From Bacteroidota bacterium (GTDB lineage Bacteria > Bacteroidota > Bacteroidia > Bacteroidales > Prolixibacteraceae): 9,578 nt of DNA. The translations under genes and the position numbers were made by a program. Shown here piece by piece: positions 1-6,187 of the stretch. Below the pieces are notes generated by a model. The model ran no database searches and was not told the origin of the DNA. It saw only the letters and a list, made by a program, of their open reading frames with translations. The stretch covers positions 1 to 9,578 of the forward strand of contig JAUYEQ010000258.1 in assembly GCA_030691295.1 (NCBI GenBank), read 5' to 3'. How positions within the stretch are numbered: the first letter of the stretch is position 1; the number at the start of each line of letters is the position of its first letter.

Positions 1-1
1 G

Positions 2-514
2 GGTGTCGCTGCCGGAGGAATTGGCTATTATGCTGCTATCCTGCATCTTGTTTTACATGCGTTGGTTAAGTCGAGCCTGTTCTTCCAGTTCAATCAGTTG
101 TACCGGGTTTTTCAAAGTAAAAGTGTTGCTTATGTGGGTAATTATTTTAAATACAACCCAACCGGTGCAATTGTGTTGCTGATTGCATTTATCAGCGTAA
201 CCGCCATGCCACCTTCAGGATTATTTGTGAGCGAATTCCTGATTTTCAGGGCGTTGTTTGAAGGTCAGTATATTTTTGTGTTGTTGCTCGTACTTTTACT
301 CCTGACAATCATTATCTGGGCATTCGCAAAAAATATTTTCAAGATCCTGTTTACTCCGGTTGAAGGTTTTGATGATAGTCATGTTCCCAAAATAAGTCCG
401 TGGGAATCACTTACCCAATATGCATTGCTGTTTGCCGCTGTTTGGCTGGGGCTAAATCCTCCGGCAATATTTGTTGATTTGATTAAGGAAAGCGTCATGT
501 TGCTACAAAATTAG
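2..514 (+). CDS. HyfF/NuoN-like proton-channel membrane subunit of a hydrogenase-related complex, C-terminal part
   Basis: This is the end of an antiporter-like membrane subunit of the family shared by complex I (NuoL/M/N) and group 4 hydrogenases (HyfF, HycC). The 5' end lies outside the window; the open frame runs back to base 2, so about 170 residues are visible. At the left edge a glycine-rich helix carries the pattern LHLVLHALVKS, whose histidines and lysine match the conserved proton-path helix of the family. Three further hydrophobic segments follow: one starting PTGAIVLLIAF and holding MPPSG, one rich in V/L (YIFVLLLVLLLL), and one near the C-terminus (YALLFAAVWLGL). The stop lies three bases before the large-subunit start, so the two are surely one operon. 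Position directly before a HyfG-like gene matches the hyfF place in hyf-type operons. Family is confident; the exact paralogue (F versus B/D) is inferred from order. Confidence 0.85.
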   Translation, partial: GVAAGGIGYYAAILHLVLHALVKSSLFFQFNQLYRVFQSKSVAYVGNYFKYNPTGAIVLLIAFISVTAMPPSGLFVSEFLIFRALFEGQYIFVLLLVLLLLTIIIWAFAKNIFKILFTPVEGFDDSHVPKISPWESLTQYALLFAAVWLGLNPPAIFVDLIKESVMLLQN

Positions 515-517
515 AAA

Positions 518-2021
518 ATGGAAAACTTTACAACGATATTAAACAATCAGACCATTCCGGTGGCCGACATTCCTGAAGTAAACTATTCTACGTTTCTGGA
601 AATGAATGCTGGCTTTATTATCAGTTCTCCTGAAAGGCATTGTGTAAATTATTTCGGATATCCGGTTGGGAATCAGATTAAACTGATTTGTTGTATTGCT
701 GACGACAATACCCACAATATTCACGTGTCGTCTTCTTTGGTGAATTCATCGGATGCCCTTGATTCATTTACTGCCCGACATTTCAGTTTCGAAAAATTTG
801 AGCGTGAAATTCATGAAAACTTCGGCATTGGCTATAAAGATCATCCGTGGCTAAAACCAGTCAGGTATGCCAAAAACAGGTTTGATCAGTCAAAAACAAT
901 CGCCAATTACCCGTTTTATTCTATCGACAGCGATGAATTGCACGAAGTGGCTGTTGGTCCGATCCATGCCGGAATCATTGAACCAGGGCACTTCAGGTTT
1001 ATCTGCAACGGAGAACAAATCCTGCATCTCGAAATCCAGTTGGGCTATCAGCACCGTGGAATTGAGCGGCAATTTCTGGATAAGAAAAAATCTGCTTCAG
1101 CGCACCACTCTTGCCGAATCAATTGCCGGAGATACAGTTGTTGGGCATACCACCACTTTCTCGCATGTTTGGGAAAGCCTTTGCGGAATTCAACCATCAC
1201 GAGATATTGAATTTTCGCGTACGCTCGCTTTGGAGATGGAGCGGATGGCCAATCATACCGGCGATTTGAGCGCGGTTTGTGCCGACATTGCCTATCAGTT
1301 GGGCAATTCTGTCCTTGGTCGTTTGAGGACGCCGCTTATTAATTTTATGCAGGAATGGGGCGGCAACCGGTTGTCGAAAGGATTGATCAGGCCGGGACGC
1401 AATCAGTTTCCATTTACTCCGGAATTGGCAAAACGGCTCATGGAGGTTTTGGAAGCCTATGAGCCCGATTTTGTGGAAATGAACAAACAATTGTTCCAGC
1501 TTCCCAGCGCCCTTTCCAGGTTTGAACGAACTGGCGTGGTTTCGTACGACGATGTTTTGTCGATCGGAACGGTTGGAATGGCTGCCCGAATGAGTGGATT
1601 GAGCCGCGATATCCGTTCATCGCATCCATACAGTCTTTATCCTGAAATTGCCCACGAACCGATCATCAAACATCATGGAGACGTTTATTCGCGCGTGCAA
1701 ATACGCAGACAGGAAGTGATGCAGTCGATGCAATACGTCCGCGATATGATTGCAAACGTTCCGGAATACATTGAAAAAGAACCGGTGGTTGGTAGTCCGA
1801 AACCCAATTCTTTTACACTTTCACTGGTTGAAGGTTGGCGGGGCGAAATTTGCCATTGTGCAATTACCGATAATTCCGGAGAACTGATTCTGTATAAAAT
1901 AAAAGATCCGTCATTTCACAATTGGCTGGCTTTGGCATTGGCTGTCAGGAACAACGAAATTTCCGATTTCCCGATTTGTAACAAGAGTTTTAACTTGTCG
2001 TATTCAGGCCACGATTTGTAA
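518..2021 (+). CDS. Ehr-type (hydrogenase-related) large subunit, HyfG/HycE-like, NuoC+NuoD fusion, frameshifted
   Basis: Two overlapping frames join into one 500-residue protein if one A is removed from the A6 run at 1085-1090. Residues 1-190 are in the first frame (ending DKK), then NLLQRTTLAES continues in the next. The N-terminal ~130 residues resemble NuoC (FGIGYKDHPWL near 102-112). From VGPIHAGIIEPGHFRF (146-161) and GYQHRGIER (176-184) the protein is NuoD/hydrogenase large-subunit-like. In HycE the NiFe ligands lie in ERVCGIC and DPCxxC. Here the aligned stretches read ESIAGDT (A203, T206) and LSYSGHDL (S494, G497), so all four cysteines are absent. The C-terminus also ends at this motif, with no cleavable tail for Ni-dependent maturation. 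It therefore cannot bind NiFe in the known way and fits the energy-converting hydrogenase-related (Ehr) group. Whether the frameshift is biological or an assembly error cannot be told here. Confidence 0.85.
1085..1090 (+). other. single-base frameshift site in the large subunit gene (A5 to A6)
   Basis: Reading GAT AAG AAA with five A's after the G gives DKKNLLQRTT, which continues straight into the NuoD-like half. With the six A's present the frame instead runs into KSASAHHS and unrelated sequence to a stop at 1210. Sequence similarity to the family switches frame within a few codons of this run, so the indel is located well, though the exact base within the run cannot be fixed. Confidence 0.8.
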
Positions 2022-2038
2022 AAACAGCCCCCTTCCCG

Positions 2039-2055
2039 TTCCCCCGATGGGGGAA
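2039..2055. repeat. short perfect inverted repeat in the gap between large and small subunit genes
   Basis: TTCCCCC and GGGGGAA pair over 7 bp around a GAT loop, 17 bp after the large-subunit stop. The hairpin is followed by AGCCATGGGG rather than a T run, so it is not a standard terminator. It is more like the C/G-run palindromes found between genes in Bacteroidota; copy number cannot be judged from one window. Confidence 0.55.
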
Positions 2056-2146
2056 AGCCATGGGGATTCTGGTTTAGGGATACCGACTGTTTCTTCGGAG
2101 CAGATAATGAATATACAGGGGAGAATGATTAGAACGATATCCTTTG

Positions 2147-2166
2147 CCGTTGGCTTCAGCCAACGG
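2147..2166. repeat. REP-like palindrome
   Basis: CCGTTGGCT-TC-AGCCAACGG is a perfect palindrome with 9-bp arms and a 2-base centre, followed by an A-rich stretch. Its size, GC-rich arms and intergenic position are those of REP (repetitive extragenic palindromic) elements, which are often spread by REP-associated tyrosine transposases. No such transposase is in the window. REP identity is inferred; the palindrome itself is directly visible. Confidence 0.65.
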
Positions 2167-2188
2167 TTGAAAAAGTGAAAAATGAACT

Positions 2189-2233
2189 CGTCCGTGCAAG
2201 AATTTTGTTCAAGGTAATACCCCTTTTCGGACG
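2189..2233. repeat. weaker inverted repeat flanking an AT-rich loop
   Basis: CGTCCG at 2189-2194 pairs with CGGACG at 2228-2233, a 6-bp match across a 33-base loop. It may be one arm pair of a larger repeat unit that includes the REP-like palindrome just upstream, or a chance match. The rest of the 2022-2292 gap holds no open frame that looks coding. There is no clear terminator, and no good promoter was found before the next gene. Confidence 0.3.
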
Positions 2234-2292
2234 GAAATGAAAGACCTTTTAAAATGTAGTTTCATTAGATATAATTCATAAATACGACACAC

Positions 2293-3048
2293 ATGTTAGA
2301 TAATATTAAGATAGTCTATCATCAGGGCAAGCAATACATTCGGAATACTTCGACCACAAAAGTTCCCGGTATTTTCAGGGGCCGTCCTGTAATTAGTACC
2401 GAAAAGGTAAATGAAACTGAACTGGTTGGTTTGTGTCCGGTTGATGCCATTTCTGCCAATCCGGTGAGTATTGATCTGGGGAAATGTACTTTCTGCGGAG
2501 AATGTGCCAAACAATTCCCGAATAAAATAAGATTTACCACTGATTATAAAATAGCGTCCAACGAACGCGAACGACTCATCGTTAAAGAAGGCGAAGACAG
2601 GCTGGTTGAAGTGAATCCTGAAACGGTCAGAAACGAAATTCATCGTGTCTTTGGAAATTCATTAAAGCTTCGGCAGGTGAGTGCAGGTGGCGATGGCAGT
2701 TGCGAGTGGGAACTGAATGCTTCCAACAATGTGCAGTTCGACATGGGCCGTTATGGAATTGAATTTGTGGCATCGCCCCGCCATGCCGATGGAATTGTTA
2801 TTACCGGACCGATTACCGAAAACATGGCCGAAGCTTTACAGATTTGTTACGATGCCGTGCCCGAACCCAAAATAATTGTCTTAGTCGGAACCGATGCCAT
2901 CAGCGGTGGAATTCATGCCGGCAGTTCAGCCCTTAACCGCAGTTTTTTGGACAAATATCCGGTTGATCTGTACATTCCCGGCAATCCTGCCCATCCGCTG
3001 ACGATTATTAATGGATTACTGGATTTAACTAGAAAACGAGAAATATAA
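2293..3048 (+). CDS. Ehr-type small subunit: ferredoxin-like domain fused to HyfI/HycG/NuoB-like domain, cluster ligands largely missing
   Basis: The protein has 251 residues. Residues ~24-100 resemble HyfH/HycF-type iron-sulfur subunits (PGIFRGRP, LCPVDAI, CTFCGEC). Residues ~120-245 are the NuoB/hydrogenase small-subunit fold (SPRHAD 161-166, PVDLYIPG 223-230). Of the two ferredoxin motifs only C65, C68, C71 plus C48 remain, which together form the ligand set of one [4Fe-4S] cluster. The other set is gone, including the CP cysteine replaced by F75. In the NuoB-like domain C137 is kept, but the other three proximal-cluster positions read E140, D201 (VGTDAISGG, usually G-x-C-x-x-x-GG) and N231 (PGNPAHP, usually PGCPP). 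The protein should sit on the cytoplasmic arm against the large subunit. It likely belongs to the same operon despite the 271-bp gap. The start is ATG with no Shine-Dalgarno sequence. Confidence 0.85.
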   Translation: MLDNIKIVYHQGKQYIRNTSTTKVPGIFRGRPVISTEKVNETELVGLCPVDAISANPVSIDLGKCTFCGECAKQFPNKIRFTTDYKIASNERERLIVKEGEDRLVEVNPETVRNEIHRVFGNSLKLRQVSAGGDGSCEWELNASNNVQFDMGRYGIEFVASPRHADGIVITGPITENMAEALQICYDAVPEPKIIVLVGTDAISGGIHAGSSALNRSFLDKYPVDLYIPGNPAHPLTIINGLLDLTRKREI

Positions 3049-3090
3049 AAAGGGAGTTTATATACAAGTTGATGATTTTCAAAGTTGTTT

Positions 3091-3595
3091 TTATTTTTGT
3101 TTCCGCCTTACATCAATTCTCGCCTGCGACATTCGTTCCCGCAGCCCACCCTCCTGCAAAAATTCTTTTTCCAAAGTTTTTAACTGCTTGGCGAGTAAGT
3201 AGGAAGTTATATTGATTAAGCCAATCATTACATTGGCTGATACCCTCTGGATCGGAGCTTTCAATACCTTTCTGGTAGGTTTCGTAAGTAGCGTTAGGAG
3301 TCGTAAGTAGTTTTGTGAGATGGGGATAATAGAAGTGCTTCTTGTCCCAGATTTGAAGTTTGCGGGTTCGCAAAAAGTCTTTGTAATCGACTAAAAGTTC
3401 TTCGAGCGAAGCCCGGGCAACGTTGGTGAGTTTGATTTCCATTTCTTTTGAAGTACCTGACGCCATGCTCCCTTCAACAATATTTTGTTTGCCTGAACGG
3501 GCAGCTTGTGTCATTTGGTCGATGGTTCTGTCATAAAGTTGAAAATATTTTTTGCAGAAATAGTAGGTGCCATCGTAAATGAGGAAACATGGCAT
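3091..3595 (-). CDS. four-helix suffix-domain protein, frameshifted near its 3' third
   Basis: Residues 9-80 match the four-helix bundle 'suffix' family (related to the proteins encoded by 23S rRNA intervening sequences): DRTIDQMTQAARSGKQNIVEG, then SGTSKEMEIKLTNVARASLEELL. The continuous frame ends at 3113 with an odd tail. If one G is dropped from the GGG at 3243-3245, the frame instead continues as VSANVMIGLINIT, YLLAKQLKTLEKEF, GGLRERM and stops at 3091. That is the expected helical C-terminus, giving 167 residues. The N-terminus seems about 15 residues shorter than usual for the family, but an in-frame TAA sits directly before the ATG and a strong Shine-Dalgarno sequence supports this start. 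It lies 16 bases after the acetyltransferase stop, so it is probably co-transcribed. No function is established for such proteins; DNA/RNA binding or scaffolding would be a guess. Confidence 0.8.
3243..3245 (-). other. single-base frameshift site in the four-helix gene (GG to GGG on the minus strand)
   Basis: On the minus strand ...GAT CCA GAG GGT ATC reads DPEGIS and leads to a non-family tail. Removing one G gives GAG GTA TCA GCC (EVSA) and restores about 50 residues of family-like helical sequence to a stop at 3091-3093. The shift point is narrow because SSDPE before it and VSANV after it are both family-like. Confidence 0.75.
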
Positions 3596-3600
3596 TTATT

Positions 3601-3606
3601 TCCTCC
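3601..3606 (-). promoter_or_regulatory. strong Shine-Dalgarno site for the four-helix gene
   Basis: On the minus strand GGAGGA lies 5 bases before the ATG at 3595. Such a strong site is unusual in this window, where the other starts lack one, and with the adjacent in-frame TAA it fixes this start. It also suggests translation independent of the acetyltransferase just upstream. Confidence 0.7.
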
Positions 3607-3611
3607 ACATG

Positions 3612-4139
3612 TTATAAAATCTTCTGAAAAAAGAGTTCCGTTTTCCAGCCATCCAAAGTGCGGCGCCAGTCTTTTTTTGTACCGGAAAGTTCAAATCCGT
3701 TGTTTTTGAACAATTGAATACTTGCCAGGTTGTCAGCAGTAATGTTGGCAAACAATTGATGTAAACGGAGGTAATTGGCGGCATAGCTACACAGCAGTTG
3801 CAGCGCATCGTTGGCATAACCCATTTTACGGTCTTTTTCATCGTGAATCAGAATACCAACTCCGGCCCTGAAATGAAAAGGATCAAAATCGAACAGGTCG
3901 ATGGCGCCGACAGCTTTTCCTTCCAGCGTTTCAATAATCATACGTACCTGTTTGCTTTCGTATATGTCGCGCTGCGAATCCTTGATGTATTTTGCCAGAA
4001 TGTATTTTGAGAATGGCTCATAAGTGTTGCTCACTTCCCAGATTTTTGCATCGTTTTCCCAATCGTACAACAAGTCAATGTCGTCGGGTTCCAAAGCCCT
4101 GAAACGAACTTTCCCAAATTTAAGTTTGTGGCGGATCAT
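3612..4139 (-). CDS. GNAT-family N-acetyltransferase (RimJ/RimL/SpeG-like)
   Basis: The 175-residue protein has the usual length and order of a single-domain GNAT. An N-terminal VRFRALEPDDIDLLYDWEND stretch is followed by the strand pair EGKAVGAIDLFDFD. Next comes an AGVGILIHDEKDRKMGYANDAL segment, whose DRKMGYA corresponds to the acetyl-CoA pyrophosphate-binding loop (R/Q-x-x-G-x-G/A). NITADNLASIQLFKNNGFE is the typical C-terminal motif of the RimJ/RimL-type subgroup. The substrate is unknown: ribosomal protein N-termini, polyamines and amino sugars are all handled by relatives. The start overlaps the upstream glycosyltransferase stop by ATGA, which implies translational coupling, so an acceptor in surface-glycan synthesis is possible but only inferred from context. 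No membrane segment is present, so it should be cytosolic. Confidence 0.88.
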   Translation of the reverse strand: MIRHKLKFGKVRFRALEPDDIDLLYDWENDAKIWEVSNTYEPFSKYILAKYIKDSQRDIYESKQVRMIIETLEGKAVGAIDLFDFDPFHFRAGVGILIHDEKDRKMGYANDALQLLCSYAANYLRLHQLFANITADNLASIQLFKNNGFELSGTKKDWRRTLDGWKTELFFQKIL

Positions 4140-6082
4140 GGTTTTCCGATATTTCTCCAGGCTTTCAGCACGATTTCCATATCGTTCATCAGCTTGTAAT
4201 CTTTGGCGTAAACAATGTTCAGTTCATCCTTCTTTTTCTCCTGAATGTTTTCAGGATAAATTGAAGCAGGGGAGAGGATGCCTTTTTTTATCGGCGGCAA
4301 ATGATCTTTATTTCCGGCACAGTATCCAACCCAACTTTTTCTTCCGGCGAAAACTTCTAAAATACTTTGGAAGAAACTTGTTTTGGAATGAGTAAACCAA
4401 ACAATAAACGGAGAAAGGAAAAGCAGGGAAGTTGCCATTGTGAGGTCGAAAGCACGTTTGTTTTGTTTGTTGTTTTCCTTTGCGATTGAGTTGATGTGAA
4501 CCACATATAAATCGCCCGCAGTAGAAATGGAGTTGCTGCCAATAATGGAAAGGCTTTCGGGTGGAGCAATTTTATAGTCGATGTTCAGGTCGCTTAATTC
4601 GAGCATAATCCTGATAATTTCCTGTGAAGGAATGTCTCCGGAAGAAAAAATCAGTTCGTCAATTTTATTGATACGGATAATTTCGGGCAACTGGTGAATA
4701 TTTCCCAGGTAAAATTGCTGGTGAACCGAATTATCGGGTGAAACAAATCCAACCACGTCAATATTTAAACCCGACTGAGTAATCAGTTCCGATATTCGTT
4801 TTGATTCTTCCAGCGCAGCTACCACGGCAATGCGTTTTTGATGGTCGAGTTCGAGTTCCAGTCCGGATACACGCAGTTTATACAGCAAATAACGGTATGA
4901 CGGCAACGCCAGAAATGCCCAGCCGGAGCCTAAAAGAAGCAATGCCCTTGAATAGCGCATACTTTCATCCACCAGAGAATAAAAAATAAGGATGGAAAGC
5001 GTTCCCCAAAGCAAACCTTTAAAGATACGCCCGAACTGAATGTTTTTCCGGTAACCACCGTTAAACCAGATGCAGCAAATCCATATCAGGATATAGATAG
5101 GAACAGCAAAGTACAAATATTCAGGTGGATAGTAACCCCGTTCGTATTTATAAGCTTCCCAATTTGGCAATAAAACGGCAAACCCAACGTAAATCATCAG
5201 GGCATCGATTGCCGGTAAAATAGCTGATTTTATGAACTGTCCGGTCAGTGTTAAAATCGCTCTGAAGTAAATGGCCAGATTGATCAAAATGGCATATTTG
5301 CGTGCATTTCCTTTCGAAAAGTGTTTCTTTGCAAAGATGATCATCGCGTTGTAAAACACTTTTACGTAGTTGATGCTGCCCTTTTTTGTGCTTTCGCCTT
5401 TGTAATGGATGATGGTTGTTTCGGGAAAATAATAGTTTTTGTAACCACCTTTCGTGATACGGTACGAAAGGTCGATGTCTTCGCCGTACATAAAATAGTC
5501 CTCGTCGAGCAAGCCAACTTTATCGAGTGTTTCGCGGCGAAGCAGCATAAATGCGCCAGCCAAAACTTCAACTTCATGAATCTGATCGTTGTCGAGGTAA
5601 CCCAGATGGTACCGGCCAAAACGTTTTGAATGGGGAAAAAGGCTTGAGAATCCGAACATTTTCCAGAAAGCAACTTCAGGAGTTGGCAACCCTCGTTTCG
5701 ATTCGGGCAGAAACCGGCCTTTGCCATCAATCATTTTTACGCCCAATCCACCGGCATCAGGCGTTTTGTTCATAAATTGAACGATTTTCAGGAAGCAGTC
5801 TTCTTCGACTACCGTATCAGGGTTCAGAAGTAAAATATATTCGCCCTTTGCAATTCGGATAGCCTGATTGTTGGCTTTTGAGAAACCCACATTCTCTTTG
5901 TTGGCGATCAGGGTTACCTCCGGAAATTTTTCAGTTACCATCTGGCAGGAACCATCAACCGAATCGTTGTCAACCACAATGATTTCGGAACTTATCTTCG
6001 ATGCAGCTTTATAAGCGGCATAAAGACACTGCTCCAGAAAATATTTAACGTTGTAATTGACAATGATCACGGTTAATTTCAT
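4136..6082 (-). CDS. membrane glycosyltransferase: GT2 domain fused to a degenerate polyprenyl glycosylphosphotransferase-like tail
   Basis: The protein has 648 residues. Residues 1-~250 are a GT2 (GT-A fold) domain: VIIVNYN, nucleotide-binding DND (38-40), NPDT (87-90) at the metal/sugar-nucleotide site, and GEDIDLSYR (200-208) with the ED catalytic motif, as in rhamnosyltransferase-like enzymes. About five hydrophobic segments follow (roughly 263-285, 287-307, 322-341, 354-371, 379-401). Residues ~415-535 resemble the Rossmann-like domain before polyprenyl-phosphate sugar transferases (GFVSPD, LGNIHQLPEII, IDELIFS). NKRAFDLTMATSLLFLSPFI (541-560) matches the start of the sugar transferase domain and YAKDYKLMNDMEIVLK (625-640) its end. 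The catalytic stretch between is mostly missing. It probably adds a sugar to a lipid-linked or surface glycan at the inner membrane, with GT2 as the active part. It heads a run with the GNAT and four-helix genes. Confidence 0.87.
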   Translation of the reverse strand: MKLTVIIVNYNVKYFLEQCLYAAYKAASKISSEIIVVDNDSVDGSCQMVTEKFPEVTLIANKENVGFSKANNQAIRIAKGEYILLLNPDTVVEEDCFLKIVQFMNKTPDAGGLGVKMIDGKGRFLPESKRGLPTPEVAFWKMFGFSSLFPHSKRFGRYHLGYLDNDQIHEVEVLAGAFMLLRRETLDKVGLLDEDYFMYGEDIDLSYRITKGGYKNYYFPETTIIHYKGESTKKGSINYVKVFYNAMIIFAKKHFSKGNARKYAILINLAIYFRAILTLTGQFIKSAILPAIDALMIYVGFAVLLPNWEAYKYERGYYPPEYLYFAVPIYILIWICCIWFNGGYRKNIQFGRIFKGLLWGTLSILIFYSLVDESMRYSRALLLLGSGWAFLALPSYRYLLYKLRVSGLELELDHQKRIAVVAALEESKRISELITQSGLNIDVVGFVSPDNSVHQQFYLGNIHQLPEIIRINKIDELIFSSGDIPSQEIIRIMLELSDLNIDYKIAPPESLSIIGSNSISTAGDLYVVHINSIAKENNKQNKRAFDLTMATSLLFLSPFIVWFTHSKTSFFQSILEVFAGRKSWVGYCAGNKDHLPPIKKGILSPASIYPENIQEKKKDELNIVYAKDYKLMNDMEIVLKAWRNIGKP

Positions 6083-6103
6083 CAGGTTTCTATTTTATTT
6101 TAG

Positions 6104-6175
6104 AACCACATAGACACATAGGGCACCTAGTTTTTTTAAATTCATTTTCTATGCGTTCTATGTGTCTATGTGGTT
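6104..6175. repeat. long inverted repeat with perfect 18-bp arms
   Basis: AACCACATAGACACATAG at 6104-6121 is exactly mirrored by its reverse complement at 6158-6175, with a 36-base AT-rich spacer. G-U and C-G pairs extend the stem slightly inward. On the plus strand the right arm runs into TTTTTT, but no plus-strand gene ends here. On the minus strand, which carries recR and the glycosyltransferase, no U run follows. The element fills most of the gap between these genes. Similar arms are a repeat I associate with Bacteroidota intergenic DNA, but copy number cannot be checked here. Confidence 0.8.
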
Positions 6176-6187
6176 TTTTCCTTTTTC

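Noticed and set aside
1085..1090. Programmed ribosomal frameshift to join the two halves of the large subunit
   Set aside because: The needed shift is +1, while A-run slippery sites of the dnaX type give -1 shifts; no stop codon pause site, Shine-Dalgarno stimulator or downstream structure is evident at the run.
2270..2275. TATAAT on the plus strand shortly before the small subunit gene
   Set aside because: There is no -35 partner, and Bacteroidota promoters use TAnnTTTG rather than TATAAT; in such AT-rich sequence a chance match is likely.
3049..3090. Possible terminator between the convergent small-subunit and four-helix genes
   Set aside because: The region is AT-rich and is followed by T runs at 3088-3099, but CAAGTTG and CAAAGTTG are direct, not inverted, repeats and no stable stem could be drawn.
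3113..3250. The continuous C-terminal tail of the four-helix frame ending at 3113 as the real C-terminus
   Set aside because: The alternative frame over the same bases gives family-like helical sequence, while this tail (ending GGWAAGTNVAGEN) does not resemble the family.
5362..5730. Several open frames of 60-120 codons opposite or out of frame with the glycosyltransferase, kinase and recR genes
   Set aside because: They lie wholly inside well-supported genes, have no recognisable domains and show the composition expected of shadow frames.
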